Counted from the first letter of the stretch, positions 19,083-28,579 are shown. The stretch is DNA of 64,000 bases from Aradus depressus (GCA_963662175.1 OY759214.1:7006001-7070000), one strand, 5' to 3'. Made by a program: numbers and translations. Notes: generated by a model from the letters alone, not told the origin.

Positions 19083-21338
19083 ATGGCTTCAGCAACTACA
19101 TCTAATGGGCTATATGAGTATGAGACGTCATTTGAAGGACGGTTAAAATCTTTTTTCGTGACAAGTGAGGAAAATAAAGATTTAATAAGTTTTTTAAATA
19201 ATATAAAACTGACGATAATGATAAAGCTCAAGGATTGTGTAGCAGAACACAAGTCAGTCAAGTTCAACATTGTCGTTGATTGTACAATGAAAAACCAGCT
19301 TGGAGAACTTTTGGATACCGCATTCAAAACCAAAAATAAAGTATTATGTATGGAGACCCCAATAGATGAAGTATTGACGAACGCCGTCAATACTATTATT
19401 AAGGAATTGGAAGAGTCACAATTAAGAAAGAGCGGATGGGCCTTATACGCAGTGGATGGTTTGAGATTACGTATTAACAAGTATAAGCCTTTGCGAGGTA
19501 GCACGTACATCCCCCTGCCATCCGTTATTAGTTCAAAAAAAGCTTGCACCAATGTTGAAAACGAAGATGACCAATGCTTTCGCTATGCTGTACTAGCAAA
19601 ATTAATCACACGTGATGCAAACCGAGTTTCGAAATATACACGCATCCAGCACCGATACGACTTCAGCTCAGTAAAATATCCGATGGAATACGAAAAAATT
19701 AAATATTTTGAGCAAAAAAACAATATTTCCATAAATGTGTTCGGGTTGGACAAAAACAATAATGTGTTTCCTATGAAAATAGTAAAGGAAGAATTGGAAG
19801 ACCATCGAGATTTACTTCTTTTGACAGAAGGGGAGAAGCAGCACTATGTATACATAAAAAATTTTGAGCGCCTTGTGTCTTCTCAAATTACACGACATGA
19901 GCATAATATAAAAATGTGTAAACGATGTTTCACTCATTTCGACGAGAGGTATGACGGTGAAAGCAGGTATTTGGAGCATATCGCAGACTGCAGGGAACAT
20001 AAACCTGCCCGCGTGGAACTCCCCTTGGAAAAACCGTACATAGAGTTTGAAAAAGTAGAACGAGCATTGCCAGTTCCGTATGTCATTTATGCTGATTTTG
20101 AGGCAATCTTGGAACCTAAAGAAGACCCACCGAACAATAAAAACACACACCACAGTCATAATCACATTCCCATGAGCTATTGCCTGTATGTCAAAAAGTC
20201 AGAGGAAGTTGATGATATTCAGTCTGCTCTCCCAACAGATCCTATAATATACCGTGGTGTTGATGCTGCGGCAAATTTTGTACAAAATTTAAAAAATATT
20301 GCAGAAATTATTTCGGACATATATTTAACTAAGAAGGATATGGAAGTGTTAACGGCGGATGAAGCTAAGTCATTCAATGAGGCTAATTCATGTTATTTGT
20401 GTGATAAACCTTTTTCTGACACAGAAAACAACGGAAAGGTAAGATACCACTCACATCTATCTGGAAAATACCGAGGCCCTGCTCATAATTCGTGTAACTT
20501 ACGCTACCAGACCCCCACATTTATACCAGTACTTCTTCATAACCTCTCTGAATACGATAGCCATTTCATAGTTCGCGAACTTGGGTACGACAACAGAAGA
20601 ATAGACGTTATTCCCAACACAGAAGAAAAGTATATTTCCTTCACAAAGCACATAAACAAACACATTAGTTTGCGATTCCTCGATACATTTCGATTCATGC
20701 CGGCAAGTTTGGATGCTTTGGTAAAAAACGCTCCAATTTTGAAGGAAACCGAAAAATATTTCGGATGCAACAAAATGGAACTGTTGAAAAGAAAAGGGGT
20801 TTTTCCATATGAGTACGTGTCAAGTTTGGCCAAGCTAGAAGAGACATCTTTGCCACCCATTGAAGAATTCTACAGCAAATTGAACGGGTGTGGAATCTCT
20901 ACTGAAGATTATAAACATGCGAGTGATGTTTGGAATGAGTTTGGTTGCCGTACACTTGGAGAATACAGCGACATCTATTTAAAAACGGATGTCTTGCTGT
21001 TGGCAGACGTGTTTGAAAACTTTCGGACTATCACTATGGGAAGTCATAAGCTGGATCCTGCTCAATTTTACACTCTTCCGGGATTGTCGTGGGAAGCCAT
21101 GCTCCGGTTCACGAAGCAAAGAATCCATTTGCTAACAGATTACAACATGGTCTTAATGATCGAAAAAGGAATACGCGGAGGTATTTGTCAGGTGTCACAT
21201 AGATATGTGGAGGCAAACAATGAGGCTACTGACAACTATAATCCGGGAGATGAACCTGTGTTTATCAATTACCAAGATTGCGTTAACCTGTATGGTTATG
21301 CCATGACAATGCCACTTCCGACTGATAATTTTGAATAG
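19083..21338 (+). pseudogene. polB: PolB, exonuclease and palm N-terminal part
   Basis: This frame runs 751 codons from ATG 19083 to the TAG at 21336 (numbering one residue higher if read from the TTG at 19080). Landmarks: DQCFRYAVLAKL at about 164-175, a pattern common in Polinton polymerases; a Cys/His cluster at 280-307; Exo I YADFE at 337-341; a zinc/HNH-like C-X2-C...H-X-H...GPAHNSCN at 438-473; Exo II HNLSEYDSHF at 487-496; Exo III YLKTDVLLLADVFE at 633-646; and motif A DCVNLYGYAM at 733-742. The ATG at 19083 is unlikely to be the native start because zinc-finger coding continues upstream in another frame. Confidence 0.88.
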
Positions 21339-21341
21339 GTA

Positions 21342-22475
21342 ATGAATCCAAACGACCTCGACGTTTCAAGGATGAATGAAGACGATGAAGTGGGCTATAT
21401 ACTTGAGGTAGACGTAGATTATCCAATGGAGCTTCATGATAAACACAACGATTTACCGTTTTTGTCCGAAACAATGAAAATAAATAAGCAGAAAAAACTC
21501 GTAACCCATTTAGGAAATAGAAAAAACTATGTTCTTCATTATACCGCATTAAAGCAAGCACTGGAAAACGGTTTGAAGTTAGTAAATATTCACAGAGCTA
21601 TTAAGTTTCGTCAGTCAAAATGGCTAGCACCATACATTCAACACAATACAAATCTCAGAGTGCGAGCAACTACAGCATTTGAAAGAGACGTATACAAATT
21701 ATTCAACAATTCCATATTTGGCAAGACCATGGAATCTATTCGGAAAAGAATGAATATGAAGTTAGTAACCGATCATAGGCAATTAGAAAAACTAATCGCC
21801 AAACCGGAATTCTTAGACCGAACTATTTTTAATGAAAACTTGGCTGCGGTTCATTTATCAATGAAAAAAATAATTTTTGATAAGCCAATATACATCGGCA
21901 TGTGTATACTCGATATTTCTAAGAAACACATGTATCATCACCACTATAATGTTATGATACCCACGTACGGACCGGAAAACATAAAGCTAATGTACATGGA
22001 CACTGACTCTTTAGTTTACAAGATTAGAACCGCGGATTTCTATAAGGATCTTGAACAAAATATGATGGCGTATTTTGACACGTCAGACTTCCCCAAAGAG
22101 CATCCGTGCCATTCAACCGTGAATAAAAAAGTGATGGGGAAATTTAAAGATGAGATGAATGGCGATTTGATATTAGGCTATGTGGCACTAAGAGCAAAAA
22201 TGTACTAGTTTAGGAAAAGGACTAACGATATCAAAACACTGAAAGGTATACAAAAGCGGGTAGTTCAAAATAAAATAACTTTTGATGATTATCTTTACTG
22301 TCTAAAAGAAAGTGCAATCTTGAGGCACAGAATGTGTACCATCAGTTCCCGGCTACACAATATAAGTACAGTCGAAATTAATAAAATATCACTGAACCCG
22401 TTTGACGACAAACGAATTATTTTGGAAGATGGAGTTTCAACTCTTGCCCATGGGCATTACAGATCTACACTATAA
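21342..22475 (+). pseudogene. polB: PolB, C-terminal palm and thumb part
   Basis: In the same frame as the upstream part, one codon after its TAG. Motif B is KLFNNSIFGKTME (about residues 119-131 from 21342) and motif C is LMYMDTDSLVY, with DTDS at 220-223, the metal-binding pair of family B polymerases. A TAG at 22206 interrupts after KMY. The frame then continues open for 89 codons through VVQNKITFDDYLYCL, a normal C-terminal extension, to TAA 22473-22475. Confidence 0.85.
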
Positions 22476-23092
22476 AATGTCGTATCTCTGTAGCAATTTT
22501 TTCAATCTATTATTATATATTTTTTCTTAAATGATAGTTATATACTCTGGCACTAATATTAATACGTATTTTCACTAATTGTTTTACTTTTTTCTTCTAT
22601 ACTTTGTTTTGTTTTATGCATGTGTGCATGCTTGGACAGTGTGATCCCTACGCAGAGACCCTGGGTTTGAGTCACACGATCTTTAGCACATTGGTGAGAA
22701 TGAAGGTCACTGGCGAGGTTGTAGAACACCCGTAAACCAGAATGAAGGTCACTGGCGAGGTAGTAAAATACCCGAAAACCTAATTAGTGTAACGAAAACA
22801 TAGAGAAAAAAAACGTAAAATAATAAAAATAAAATTAACATGTAAAAAATAAAGCCCTTCAGGCTACAACTTCATAAAGCGCCTGAGGCTTTAACTTTGC
22901 CAAAGCCCGTTCCAAGCCGGGTTACAAAAGAAGGAGGAGGGTCTCAGGCTTCAACTTTGCCAAAGCCCGTTCCAAGCCAGGTTACGCCAATAGCTTGTAC
23001 AATCTTGTTTACAAAATAAAACCTTTTTTTTTCTTCCCCCTCGTTGTTGTAATAATCACATCATATCTGCAATCTCATGGTAGTCAGAAAAC
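22476..23092. repeat. Intergenic region with two short direct duplications
   Basis: No gene. A 42-bp unit (GAATGAAGGTCACTGGCGAGG...) occurs twice at about 22698 and 22740, and a 45-bp unit (AACTTTGCCAAAGCCCGTTCC...) twice at about 22892 and 22951. Short self-complementary GCCTGAGGC / CTTCAGGC arms could form a stem. This may be a terminator or spacer between PolB and the ATPase. Confidence 0.6.
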
Positions 23093-23100
23093 TATAAATA
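23093..23100 (+). promoter_or_regulatory. TATA box of the ATPase gene
   Basis: TATAAATA lies 35 bp before the ATG at 23135. CACTGATGTTTACTCAGTAGTCATC follows, giving a very short leader. Confidence 0.6.
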
Positions 23101-23134
23101 GCAGGAAGGCACTGATGTTTACTCAGTAGTCATC

Positions 23135-23822
23135 ATGCGCTTCGTGAAGCAGGAACAAAATCTTAAAGTGTTCTATAATGTCGGCCATAACGTCCCTCGA
23201 GACCCCAAACATGGCCCTTTGTTTCCAGACAGTATTCGATGCATTATATGTGGACCATCTAATTGCGGTAAAACCAACTTGATGCTGGCCTTACTATATG
23301 ACCCACATGGACTTAAGTTTGAAAACATATATCTTTTCAGCAAAACATTAAACCAACCTAAATACATACAGCTCTCGAAACTTTTGGAAACGATTACGGA
23401 TATAAATTTTTTTCCATATGGAGATCATTCGGAAATTCCTAACCCCAGTTTAGCCTTACCTAATTCTATTTTCATTTTTGATGATATTTCATGCGATAGA
23501 CAGGATCCAATCAGGTCGTACTTTTGTCAAGGACGTCATAATGGTGTCGACAGTTTTTATCTTGCACAGAGTTATACTCGCATTCCAAAACATTTGATTC
23601 GGGACAATGCTAATTTTTTAATAGTCTTCAAGCAAGATAATTTAAATATGAATAGAATTTATGAAGACCATGTGAATTCTGACATGACCATTAATGATTT
23701 CAAAAATTTGCCAAACATGTTGGGGGAGAGATAAGTATGGGTTTCTGGTTATCGATAAAGATAGTGAGCTCAATAATGGGCGTTACCGCAAGGGTTTCGA
23801 TACCTATATAATAGTTCAGTAG
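23135..23822 (+). pseudogene. Polinton packaging ATPase (FtsK/HerA-like), 3' frameshift
   Basis: The main frame (23135-23734, 199 residues) has Walker A GPSNCGKT at residues 40-47 and Walker B SIFIFDDIS at 111-119, then a QGRHNG / YLAQSYTRIPK sensor-like region. This is the A32/FtsK-type DNA-packaging ATPase of Polintons. The frame closes at 23732, but the adjacent frame from about 23717 carries the expected C-terminus (YGFLVIDKDSELNNGRYRKG) to a TAG at 23820-23822. One base has been gained or lost at about 23711-23719. The core motifs are intact, so the product would lose only its last 27-35 residues. A sequencing error is possible. Confidence 0.85.
23805..23812 (+). promoter_or_regulatory. 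TATA box of the DUF8207-type gene
   Basis: TATATAAT lies 40 bp before the ATG at 23852 and inside the last codons of the ATPase. Confidence 0.6.
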
Positions 23823-23851
23823 TCAAAGGCCTATCCAGTCCATCATAAACC

Positions 23852-24937
23852 ATGGAAGGAGCAACATCTAAAAGTGTCACTAGAGAACTCGAAGATATCA
23901 AAAGGTCCATACGAGACAAATGTTATTTTTTGAAGCGTAAAAGACAGGACTATGAGGAACATTTAAAATTAAAGTATAGGCCTATCATAAAACCTCTTGA
24001 GAATTTACTCCAGGACCGAGTCATTGATAAGCCAAATCTCAAACAAGAAACAGTAGAAAGCAAAATTAGACCATCTTTCTTACCCATTCCATCCACATCA
24101 CGGTATGCACGGGGAGAAGAAAGATTAGTTAAAGACGAAGAGGACGTGCAATGGACTCCCAAATGGCATAGACAGGTCCATTCTCCGACAGACCTCCGGT
24201 TCGAGGAAGCATCATGTGCTCCCACCCCCTCTACCTACGTAGATACACAGGATAGGGGCGAAATAACGGTCGAACCAACATGCATGCCGAGTTACTTGTG
24301 CGAGGAAGAAGTGATTGAAACACCTTCTACGCCATTAGAAGAAGTTCAAACTGCGGCAACGTCTCTGGAAGGAAGAGAAATGGTTAGAAAGGGTTTAGAA
24401 GAGGTTGGTCCTTTATCGTCCGACTATATAATGAAATTTATCAATAACGATACCGGTGATTTCGATAGCCAGTACGGGATCCGCTACGATGGTGGAAATT
24501 TAATAATCGGAGATACAATAGTGTCCATAAGAGAAGATTGGCTAGATGTCGATGGAAATTTATACCAGGCGACACCAGGATTGTTCGAGCTTCTTTTCAA
24601 GAAGCGACCAAATCGAAATCTCGTGAAAGAAAAAGATATGAGTAAATATAAAGAAATATTGACTATAACCAATGCACACAAGAAACGATATAGCGAATCG
24701 GGGGGCTTGAACGTTCTCCCAAATAATTCAAAATACAGAGAAGTTATCTGTAAGCTTTTTCCTGCATCCAGCACATCTACATTGAAGAAAAAGAAAACTG
24801 GAAAGGGAGTCAATCCAAATCCAAATGATCTAGTCGAAAAATTAAGATTTCTGTACGAAAAATTGGCAGATGCAAACAACTGGAAAAGCATAGAAAAAAT
24901 TGAAAACCAATTGAAAAAGGGTGGGATCATTGCATAA
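23852..24937 (+). CDS. DUF8207-type Polinton protein
   Basis: An intact 361-residue ORF. Residues 8-50 are charged and probably coiled coil (RELEDIKRSIRDKC...). Residues 75-185 are Pro/Thr/Glu-rich and poorly conserved. Residues 188-250 hold the domain seen in many insect Polinton proteins: YGIRYDGGNLIIGDTIVSI, then LYQATPGLFELLF. Residues 313-322 are Lys-rich. The tail NPNDLVEKLRFLYEKL...LKKGGIIA matches the common C-terminal signature. It lies between ATPase and integrase in the usual order. The role is unknown to me; a minor structural or core protein is plausible. The TATA of the next gene overlaps its stop codon. Confidence 0.8.
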   Translation: MEGATSKSVTRELEDIKRSIRDKCYFLKRKRQDYEEHLKLKYRPIIKPLENLLQDRVIDKPNLKQETVESKIRPSFLPIPSTSRYARGEERLVKDEEDVQWTPKWHRQVHSPTDLRFEEASCAPTPSTYVDTQDRGEITVEPTCMPSYLCEEEVIETPSTPLEEVQTAATSLEGREMVRKGLEEVGPLSSDYIMKFINNDTGDFDSQYGIRYDGGNLIIGDTIVSIREDWLDVDGNLYQATPGLFELLFKKRPNRNLVKEKDMSKYKEILTITNAHKKRYSESGGLNVLPNNSKYREVICKLFPASSTSTLKKKKTGKGVNPNPNDLVEKLRFLYEKLADANNWKSIEKIENQLKKGGIIA

Positions 24938-24940
24938 ATA
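24933..24940 (+). promoter_or_regulatory. TATA-like box of the integrase gene, overlapping the upstream stop
   Basis: CATAAATA contains the TAA stop (24935-24937) of the upstream gene and lies about 40 bp before the integrase ATG. CATTAGTCCATTCATTC follows. Confidence 0.5.
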
Positions 24941-24977
24941 AGAGATCGAATCATTAGTCCATTCATTCACAATCAAG

Positions 24978-25898
24978 ATGTCTGATGTAAAGCATCAAAT
25001 TGTAAACGAGTTACACAAACCTGTGAGAAGAATCTTTAAGAGACGATCCGTGATACTGAAAGGTATAGACGATTTATGGCAAGCGGATTTGATTGAACTA
25101 ATACCGTACGCAAAGGACAATAGTGGTTTTATATATGTCCTGACCGTAATTGACTGTTTTTCTAAATTTGCTTGGGCTGTTCCCATAAAACGAAAAGCTG
25201 ACAGTGAAATGACTGATGCATTTCTGAGTATTCTCAAAGGAGGGCGACGACCAGGAAACCTTCAGACAGATATGGGGAAGGAATTTTATAACGTAAAATT
25301 CAAAAATCTAATGAAAACTTACAATATCAATCATTACTCAACATACAGCAATATAAAAGCTTGCATTGTCGAACGGTTCAATCGTACTCTAAAAAAGTTT
25401 AATTTGGAAACAGTTTAGTTTACAAGGTTCCTACAAATGGATGCCTGTGCTACAGTCATTAGTGCACAGATATAATAACATTAAACATCGAACCATTAAT
25501 ATGAAACCCTGCTGTGTCAAAGGAAAAGTTAAGGAAAAATTGCTGTTGAAGAAAAAAGGTTTACCCCAGAAACCAAAATATAAAGTAGGGGATTTTGTAA
25601 GAATATCAAAACATAAAAGCGCATTCGCTAAAGGATACAAACCGTCTTGGTCAACGGAAATATTTCTAATTCATGAAGTAAAACGAACCATACCCGTCAC
25701 TTATCATCTAAAGGACAATCAGGACGAGCTGATTGCCGGTGGGTTCTATGAACAAGAAATACAACCTGTTAAACATCCTGATATTTTTTTGGTAGAAAAG
25801 GTTTTGAAAAAAAAAAGGGGGATAAAGTTTATGTTAAATGGTTGGGATTCGATGCCAAACACAATAGTTGGGTTGAAAAGAAAAATCTCAACCTATAA
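24978..25898 (+). pseudogene. Polinton rve integrase with chromodomain, two homopolymer frameshifts
   Basis: The first frame (24978-25418) carries the retroviral-type core: D36 in DLWQADLIE, D98 in LQTDMGKEFYN and E132 in CIVERFNRTLKK, all three catalytic acids. The frame changes in the A6 run at 25391-25396; the second frame then carries WKQFSLQGSYKW and YNNIKHRTI up to about 25807. A second change in the A10G5 run (25809-25822) moves the chromodomain (KWLGFDAKHNSWVEKKN) to a third frame, ending at 25896-25898. The enzyme would insert the element with 6-bp duplications. Both lesions are in homopolymers, so assembly error is a real alternative. Confidence 0.87.
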
Positions 25899-25901
25899 AT
25901 A
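25894..25901 (+). promoter_or_regulatory. TATA box of the protease gene, overlapping the integrase stop
   Basis: TATAAATA overlaps the TAA that ends the chromodomain frame. ACCATTCTTCATTGAA lies about 30 bp downstream and resembles the CTCATTCTTCATACC initiator stretch of the duplicated cassette. Confidence 0.6.
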
Positions 25902-25957
25902 AAAGTAATCCTACGTGTATCTACCATTCTTCATTGAATCTTCGTACTGTGAACATC

Positions 25958-26452
25958 ATGGACAGTAAATCCAGGAAAAAGAAGGTAGTTAAAAAAAAGC
26001 GCGTGATTCTGACTCCTAAAAAAATTGGAGGAACTCACAGAATACTCAACATTAATCGTACTCTATCTGGAGAAGCAAAAAAGGTTTTCAATAGTTTTCC
26101 ATCAATGGCGCTTAGTAATTTTGATTTGATAAAACTTGCAAAAAAGAATAAAGTACTGAATTTTAGAGGGGTTTTCATGAGAGACACCTTACCGAACAAA
26201 CCTTACAGTAAAGAAAACGCTATTTTGAATTTAGATAAAAGTAGAGGCAAAGGCACTCATTGGGTGTGCTACAGGAAAAATGGGAAATATGTTAAATTCT
26301 TTGATAGTGCGGGCACAAGTGGCCCCCCTTCGGAGCTCGTGCGCTATCTGAAAGGGTGTCGTATAACGTTTGACTGCAAAACCTTTCAAAGCCCCAACTC
26401 AAATATCTGTGGTCATTTATGTTTATTATTCCTGTTAAATCTTATAAATTAG
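25958..26452 (+). CDS. Adenain-like cysteine protease of the Polinton
   Basis: An intact 164-residue ORF from ATG 25958; codons back to 25934 are open but begin with TTG. Residues 1-20 are very basic. The catalytic set is visible: H101 in GTHWVCY, D116 in KFFDSAG, Q144 in KTFQSPNS and Cys151 in NICGHLC, the order found in adenovirus protease and Ulp1-type enzymes. It would cleave structural precursors during virion maturation. Length is close to other Polinton proteases (roughly 170-200). The downstream TATA overlaps its stop codon. Gene order integrase-protease-capsid is normal. Confidence 0.88.
   Translation: MDSKSRKKKVVKKKRVILTPKKIGGTHRILNINRTLSGEAKKVFNSFPSMALSNFDLIKLAKKNKVLNFRGVFMRDTLPNKPYSKENAILNLDKSRGKGTHWVCYRKNGKYVKFFDSAGTSGPPSELVRYLKGCRITFDCKTFQSPNSNICGHLCLLFLLNLIN
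26443..26450 (+). promoter_or_regulatory. TATA box of the capsid operon, overlapping the protease stop
   Basis: TATAAATT ends in the T of the protease TAG (26450-26452). TCATTCGTAATTTCATTCATTCATCG follows, then ATGATG at 26495-26500. Confidence 0.55.
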
Positions 26453-26494
26453 ACTGTCATTCGTAATTTCATTCATTCATCGTCTGGACCTCGA

Positions 26495-26653
26495 ATGATG
26501 CATATCAGAAGAGTATTTAAAGGCGATAGGAAATCATCAAAAACGTTTATTCTACCTAGAACTGTCAAAGGGTCAACACCTCTGACTAAAGAGAATATTT
26601 CCTTTCTTCGTTTGGTCGGATACAAAGTATTGTCCTCGACATGGACATCTTAG
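26495..26653 (+). CDS. Short conserved ORF overlapping the capsid start
   Basis: This 52-residue ORF is basic at the N-terminus (IRRVFKGDRKSSKTF) and ends with a hydrophobic stretch FLRLVGYKVLSSTWTS. Its homologue forms the C-terminal part of the HTH-fusion ORF in both arms of the palindromic element, with PRTVKG/PKPVKG, PLTKEN/PLSKEN and FLRLVGYKVLSS shared, so it is a real gene and not a chance frame. It overlaps the capsid ORF by 13 bases in a different frame, which suggests one bicistronic mRNA with leaky scanning or reinitiation. A small virion or membrane-active peptide is possible; I do not recognise it. Confidence 0.7.
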   Translation: MMHIRRVFKGDRKSSKTFILPRTVKGSTPLTKENISFLRLVGYKVLSSTWTS

Positions 26654-27873
26654 ATTTGGAACACGCAACTTTGGATAGTTCCATAGAAGGCGTGGAATAT
26701 CATTCTCATTACCCTTATGCGTCGAGTAAACCTCAGGCGGGAGATGAAATAAGAATTGCTGTACAACATCAAGACATATACACTTTGCCATCGTACAGTT
26801 TTCTTTATTTAGAAGGTCGATTTTTGAAAGAGGATGGGACAGCGGTACCTACATCATCCAAATTAACGAATAATGCATTCGCATTCTTATTTGATGAAAT
26901 CAGATATGATTTATGTGGAATCGAAATAGATCGGGTTAGAAATCCGGGTATAACTACCACTTTGAAGGGCTTAGTGTCGTACAGAAACGGGTCAGTCAAT
27001 CTGGAGAGTCAGGGCTGGTGTTCTCCTAATAGCAGTACTTTGAACATTACATCGCCTGAGGGATATTTTAACGTTTGTATACCTCTCAGCACTCTTCTTG
27101 CTTTCGCAGAAGATTATAAAAAAGTTATAATTAACGTTAAACAGGAATTGGTTCTTACTAGATCCAGAAGAGACGACAATTGTTACTTAGTCGCGGCTAA
27201 TAATGAAAATAATCTAGCAGAAAGGGCTAAAATCGAGCTTACCAAACTTTGTTGGGAACTCCCCTACGTAACAGTTAATGAATATAGAAGATTATCGCTT
27301 CTTCGACATTTGAGATCGGAGAAAGTAATTTCGGTTGGCTTCAGGAGCTGGGAGTTGTACGAATACCCGCTATTACCTGCTACACAAAGACAAGAGTGGG
27401 CAGTTAAAACATCTAATCAGATGGAGAAACCTCGATACATAATAGTAGCATTCTCTACCAACAGGACAAATAACATTCAGCGGGATGCTGCCTCTTTTGA
27501 TCACTGTCATCTGTCCAATGTTAAACTGTACCTAAATTCGAAATCATATCCCTATGATGATCTTAATATTAACTTTGATAGAAATCAGTATGCAGTTTTG
27601 TACTACATGTACGCAGCTTTCCAAAGCTCATATTATCCCGAATTACCATCACATCCCCTACTTTCTTTTCAAAATTTCAAGGACAAAGCTCCTTTAGCGG
27701 TAATAGATTGTTCAAAGCAATCGGAGTCCATTAAGACCGGGCCGGTGGACGTTCGTCTAGAATTTGAAGCGACACAAGCTTTCCCTGCTGATACCACGGC
27801 TTATTGCATAATCATACATGATAGCGCCATAGAATACAATCCGCTCACAAACGTATTACGAAGACTGCTATGA
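26641..27873 (+). CDS. Polinton major capsid protein (double jelly-roll type)
   Basis: An intact 410-residue ORF beginning MDILDLEHATLDSSIEG, with YHSHYPYASSKPQAGDEIRI and HQDIYTLPSYSFLYLEGRF near the N-terminus. This start, length and tail (AYCIIIHDSAIEYNPLTNVLRRL) fit the insect Polinton double jelly-roll capsid family, in which two eight-stranded jelly rolls build trimeric hexon-like capsomers. The sequence is rich in beta-type segments and lacks signal peptide or membrane helices. No frameshift is visible, in contrast to PolB and integrase. It follows protease and the short ORF. Family assignment is from recognition, not a search. Confidence 0.82.
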   Translation: MDILDLEHATLDSSIEGVEYHSHYPYASSKPQAGDEIRIAVQHQDIYTLPSYSFLYLEGRFLKEDGTAVPTSSKLTNNAFAFLFDEIRYDLCGIEIDRVRNPGITTTLKGLVSYRNGSVNLESQGWCSPNSSTLNITSPEGYFNVCIPLSTLLAFAEDYKKVIINVKQELVLTRSRRDDNCYLVAANNENNLAERAKIELTKLCWELPYVTVNEYRRLSLLRHLRSEKVISVGFRSWELYEYPLLPATQRQEWAVKTSNQMEKPRYIIVAFSTNRTNNIQRDAASFDHCHLSNVKLYLNSKSYPYDDLNINFDRNQYAVLYYMYAAFQSSYYPELPSHPLLSFQNFKDKAPLAVIDCSKQSESIKTGPVDVRLEFEATQAFPADTTAYCIIIHDSAIEYNPLTNVLRRLL

Positions 27874-27942
27874 ATAACAACCCTGTTTCAATCAGTACAT
27901 GCAAAAACATGTATATTCATGAATATACTTGTCACTGCTTGT

Positions 27943-28063
27943 TGACGACACGTCAACTCTTGCAGTTCCCCCTCCCCTCTTTTTATCGACTACTGCGCAT
28001 GCGTCAACTCGGTCTATATAAGGACCCGCTCCCAACGAGGTAGCTCATTCTTCATACCTCAGT
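27943..28063 (+). promoter_or_regulatory. Promoter cassette, copy 2 (upstream of the orphan gene)
   Basis: Nearly identical to 16413-16530, with TATATAAG at 28015-28022 and CTCATTCTTCATACCTCAGT at about 28043-28062, directly before CAACC-ATGG at 28071. Weaker similarity extends upstream to ATGAATATAC about 27920. In this copy the gene start follows the initiator region at once, which supports a transcription start about 28045. Confidence 0.8.
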
Positions 28064-28070
28064 TGCAACC

Positions 28071-28579
28071 ATGGCCTCCAACGAAGCGGTTATTGTTGAG
28101 ATTCAGTGTTTCCTCGATGATAACTTGCAATATATTTTGAAGGAACTGTCCTTTATGGACGTTATCCGCTTTGCTAGTAGACACTGGATATTCAAACCCC
28201 CTAGAAAACCTATTACAAATGTAAAGAGCATAAGATCAAACAGATGGCTTATGAAAAATTACCACAGATTAGAATGGAGTGATGGGGAAACAGAATACGA
28301 AGATGTTGAACGTATTCTACTGACTAATCTACTGAATATCGATACATTTTTGTCAAGGGATTGGAAAAGAAGAGATTTTTATATCATTTACTTAGACACG
28401 AGAATATTGTCAATATGGAAGATTATGGTTGCCCAAGAGTTGAAACATTAACTCCTATTTCAGGATCAGAGTGCCTTTTGCATTCTAAAACCCCTAACAT
28501 GTGTACTCATTATGGGGTTCACGTATTAAGAGACTGGATAATGTCCAATTTTGATTTTATATTGCTATTCTTTTTTTGA
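28071..28579 (+). pseudogene. Orphan Polinton gene with one frameshift
   Basis: The first frame (28071-28451) reads VEIQCFLDDNLQYILKELSF, then HWIFKPPRKPI. The frame changes at the T5 run near 28345, after which the other frame carries GLEKKRFLYHLL, MEDYGCPRVETL and CLLHSKTPNMCTHYGVHVLRDW, ending at 28579. The GLEK-R-F-LL and NVxxxEDYGCP patterns are familiar from uncharacterised insect Polinton proteins; Cys/His residues near the end could bind metal. A piece of residues 8-38 is kept in the palindromic element. It has its own strong promoter, suggesting an early or independent role. Function unknown. Confidence 0.65.

Larger units (their letters stand above)
16938..22475 (+). pseudogene. polB: Zinc finger-protein-primed DNA polymerase B gene of the Polinton, interrupted and disabled
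   Basis: The gene starts at ATG 16938 with C2H2 fingers (VCDKCDKRFTRLDSCRRHELTC, then PCSFCSKTF). It is cut by a Tc1 element (17073-18686), resumes at 18689 with three more Cys/His fingers up to about 19020, then enters the polymerase. Lesions besides Tc1: a frame change somewhere in 19070-19112, an in-frame TAG at 21336-21338 where Trp is expected, and a TAG at 22206-22208. The last frame ends at 22475. N-terminal zinc fingers on PolB are common in insect Polintons. PolB would replicate the linear element from a protein primer. The two amber codons are substitutions, not homopolymer errors, so this copy is dead. Confidence 0.85.

Noticed and set aside
19007..19552. Minus-strand ORFs across the PolB gene
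   Set aside because: Shadows of the PolB frame, which has full family B motifs on the plus strand.
22630..22690. Possible tRNA or SINE head (GGGTTTGAGTCAC)
   Set aside because: The B-box match is weak, there is no A box at the right distance, and no terminator or duplication.
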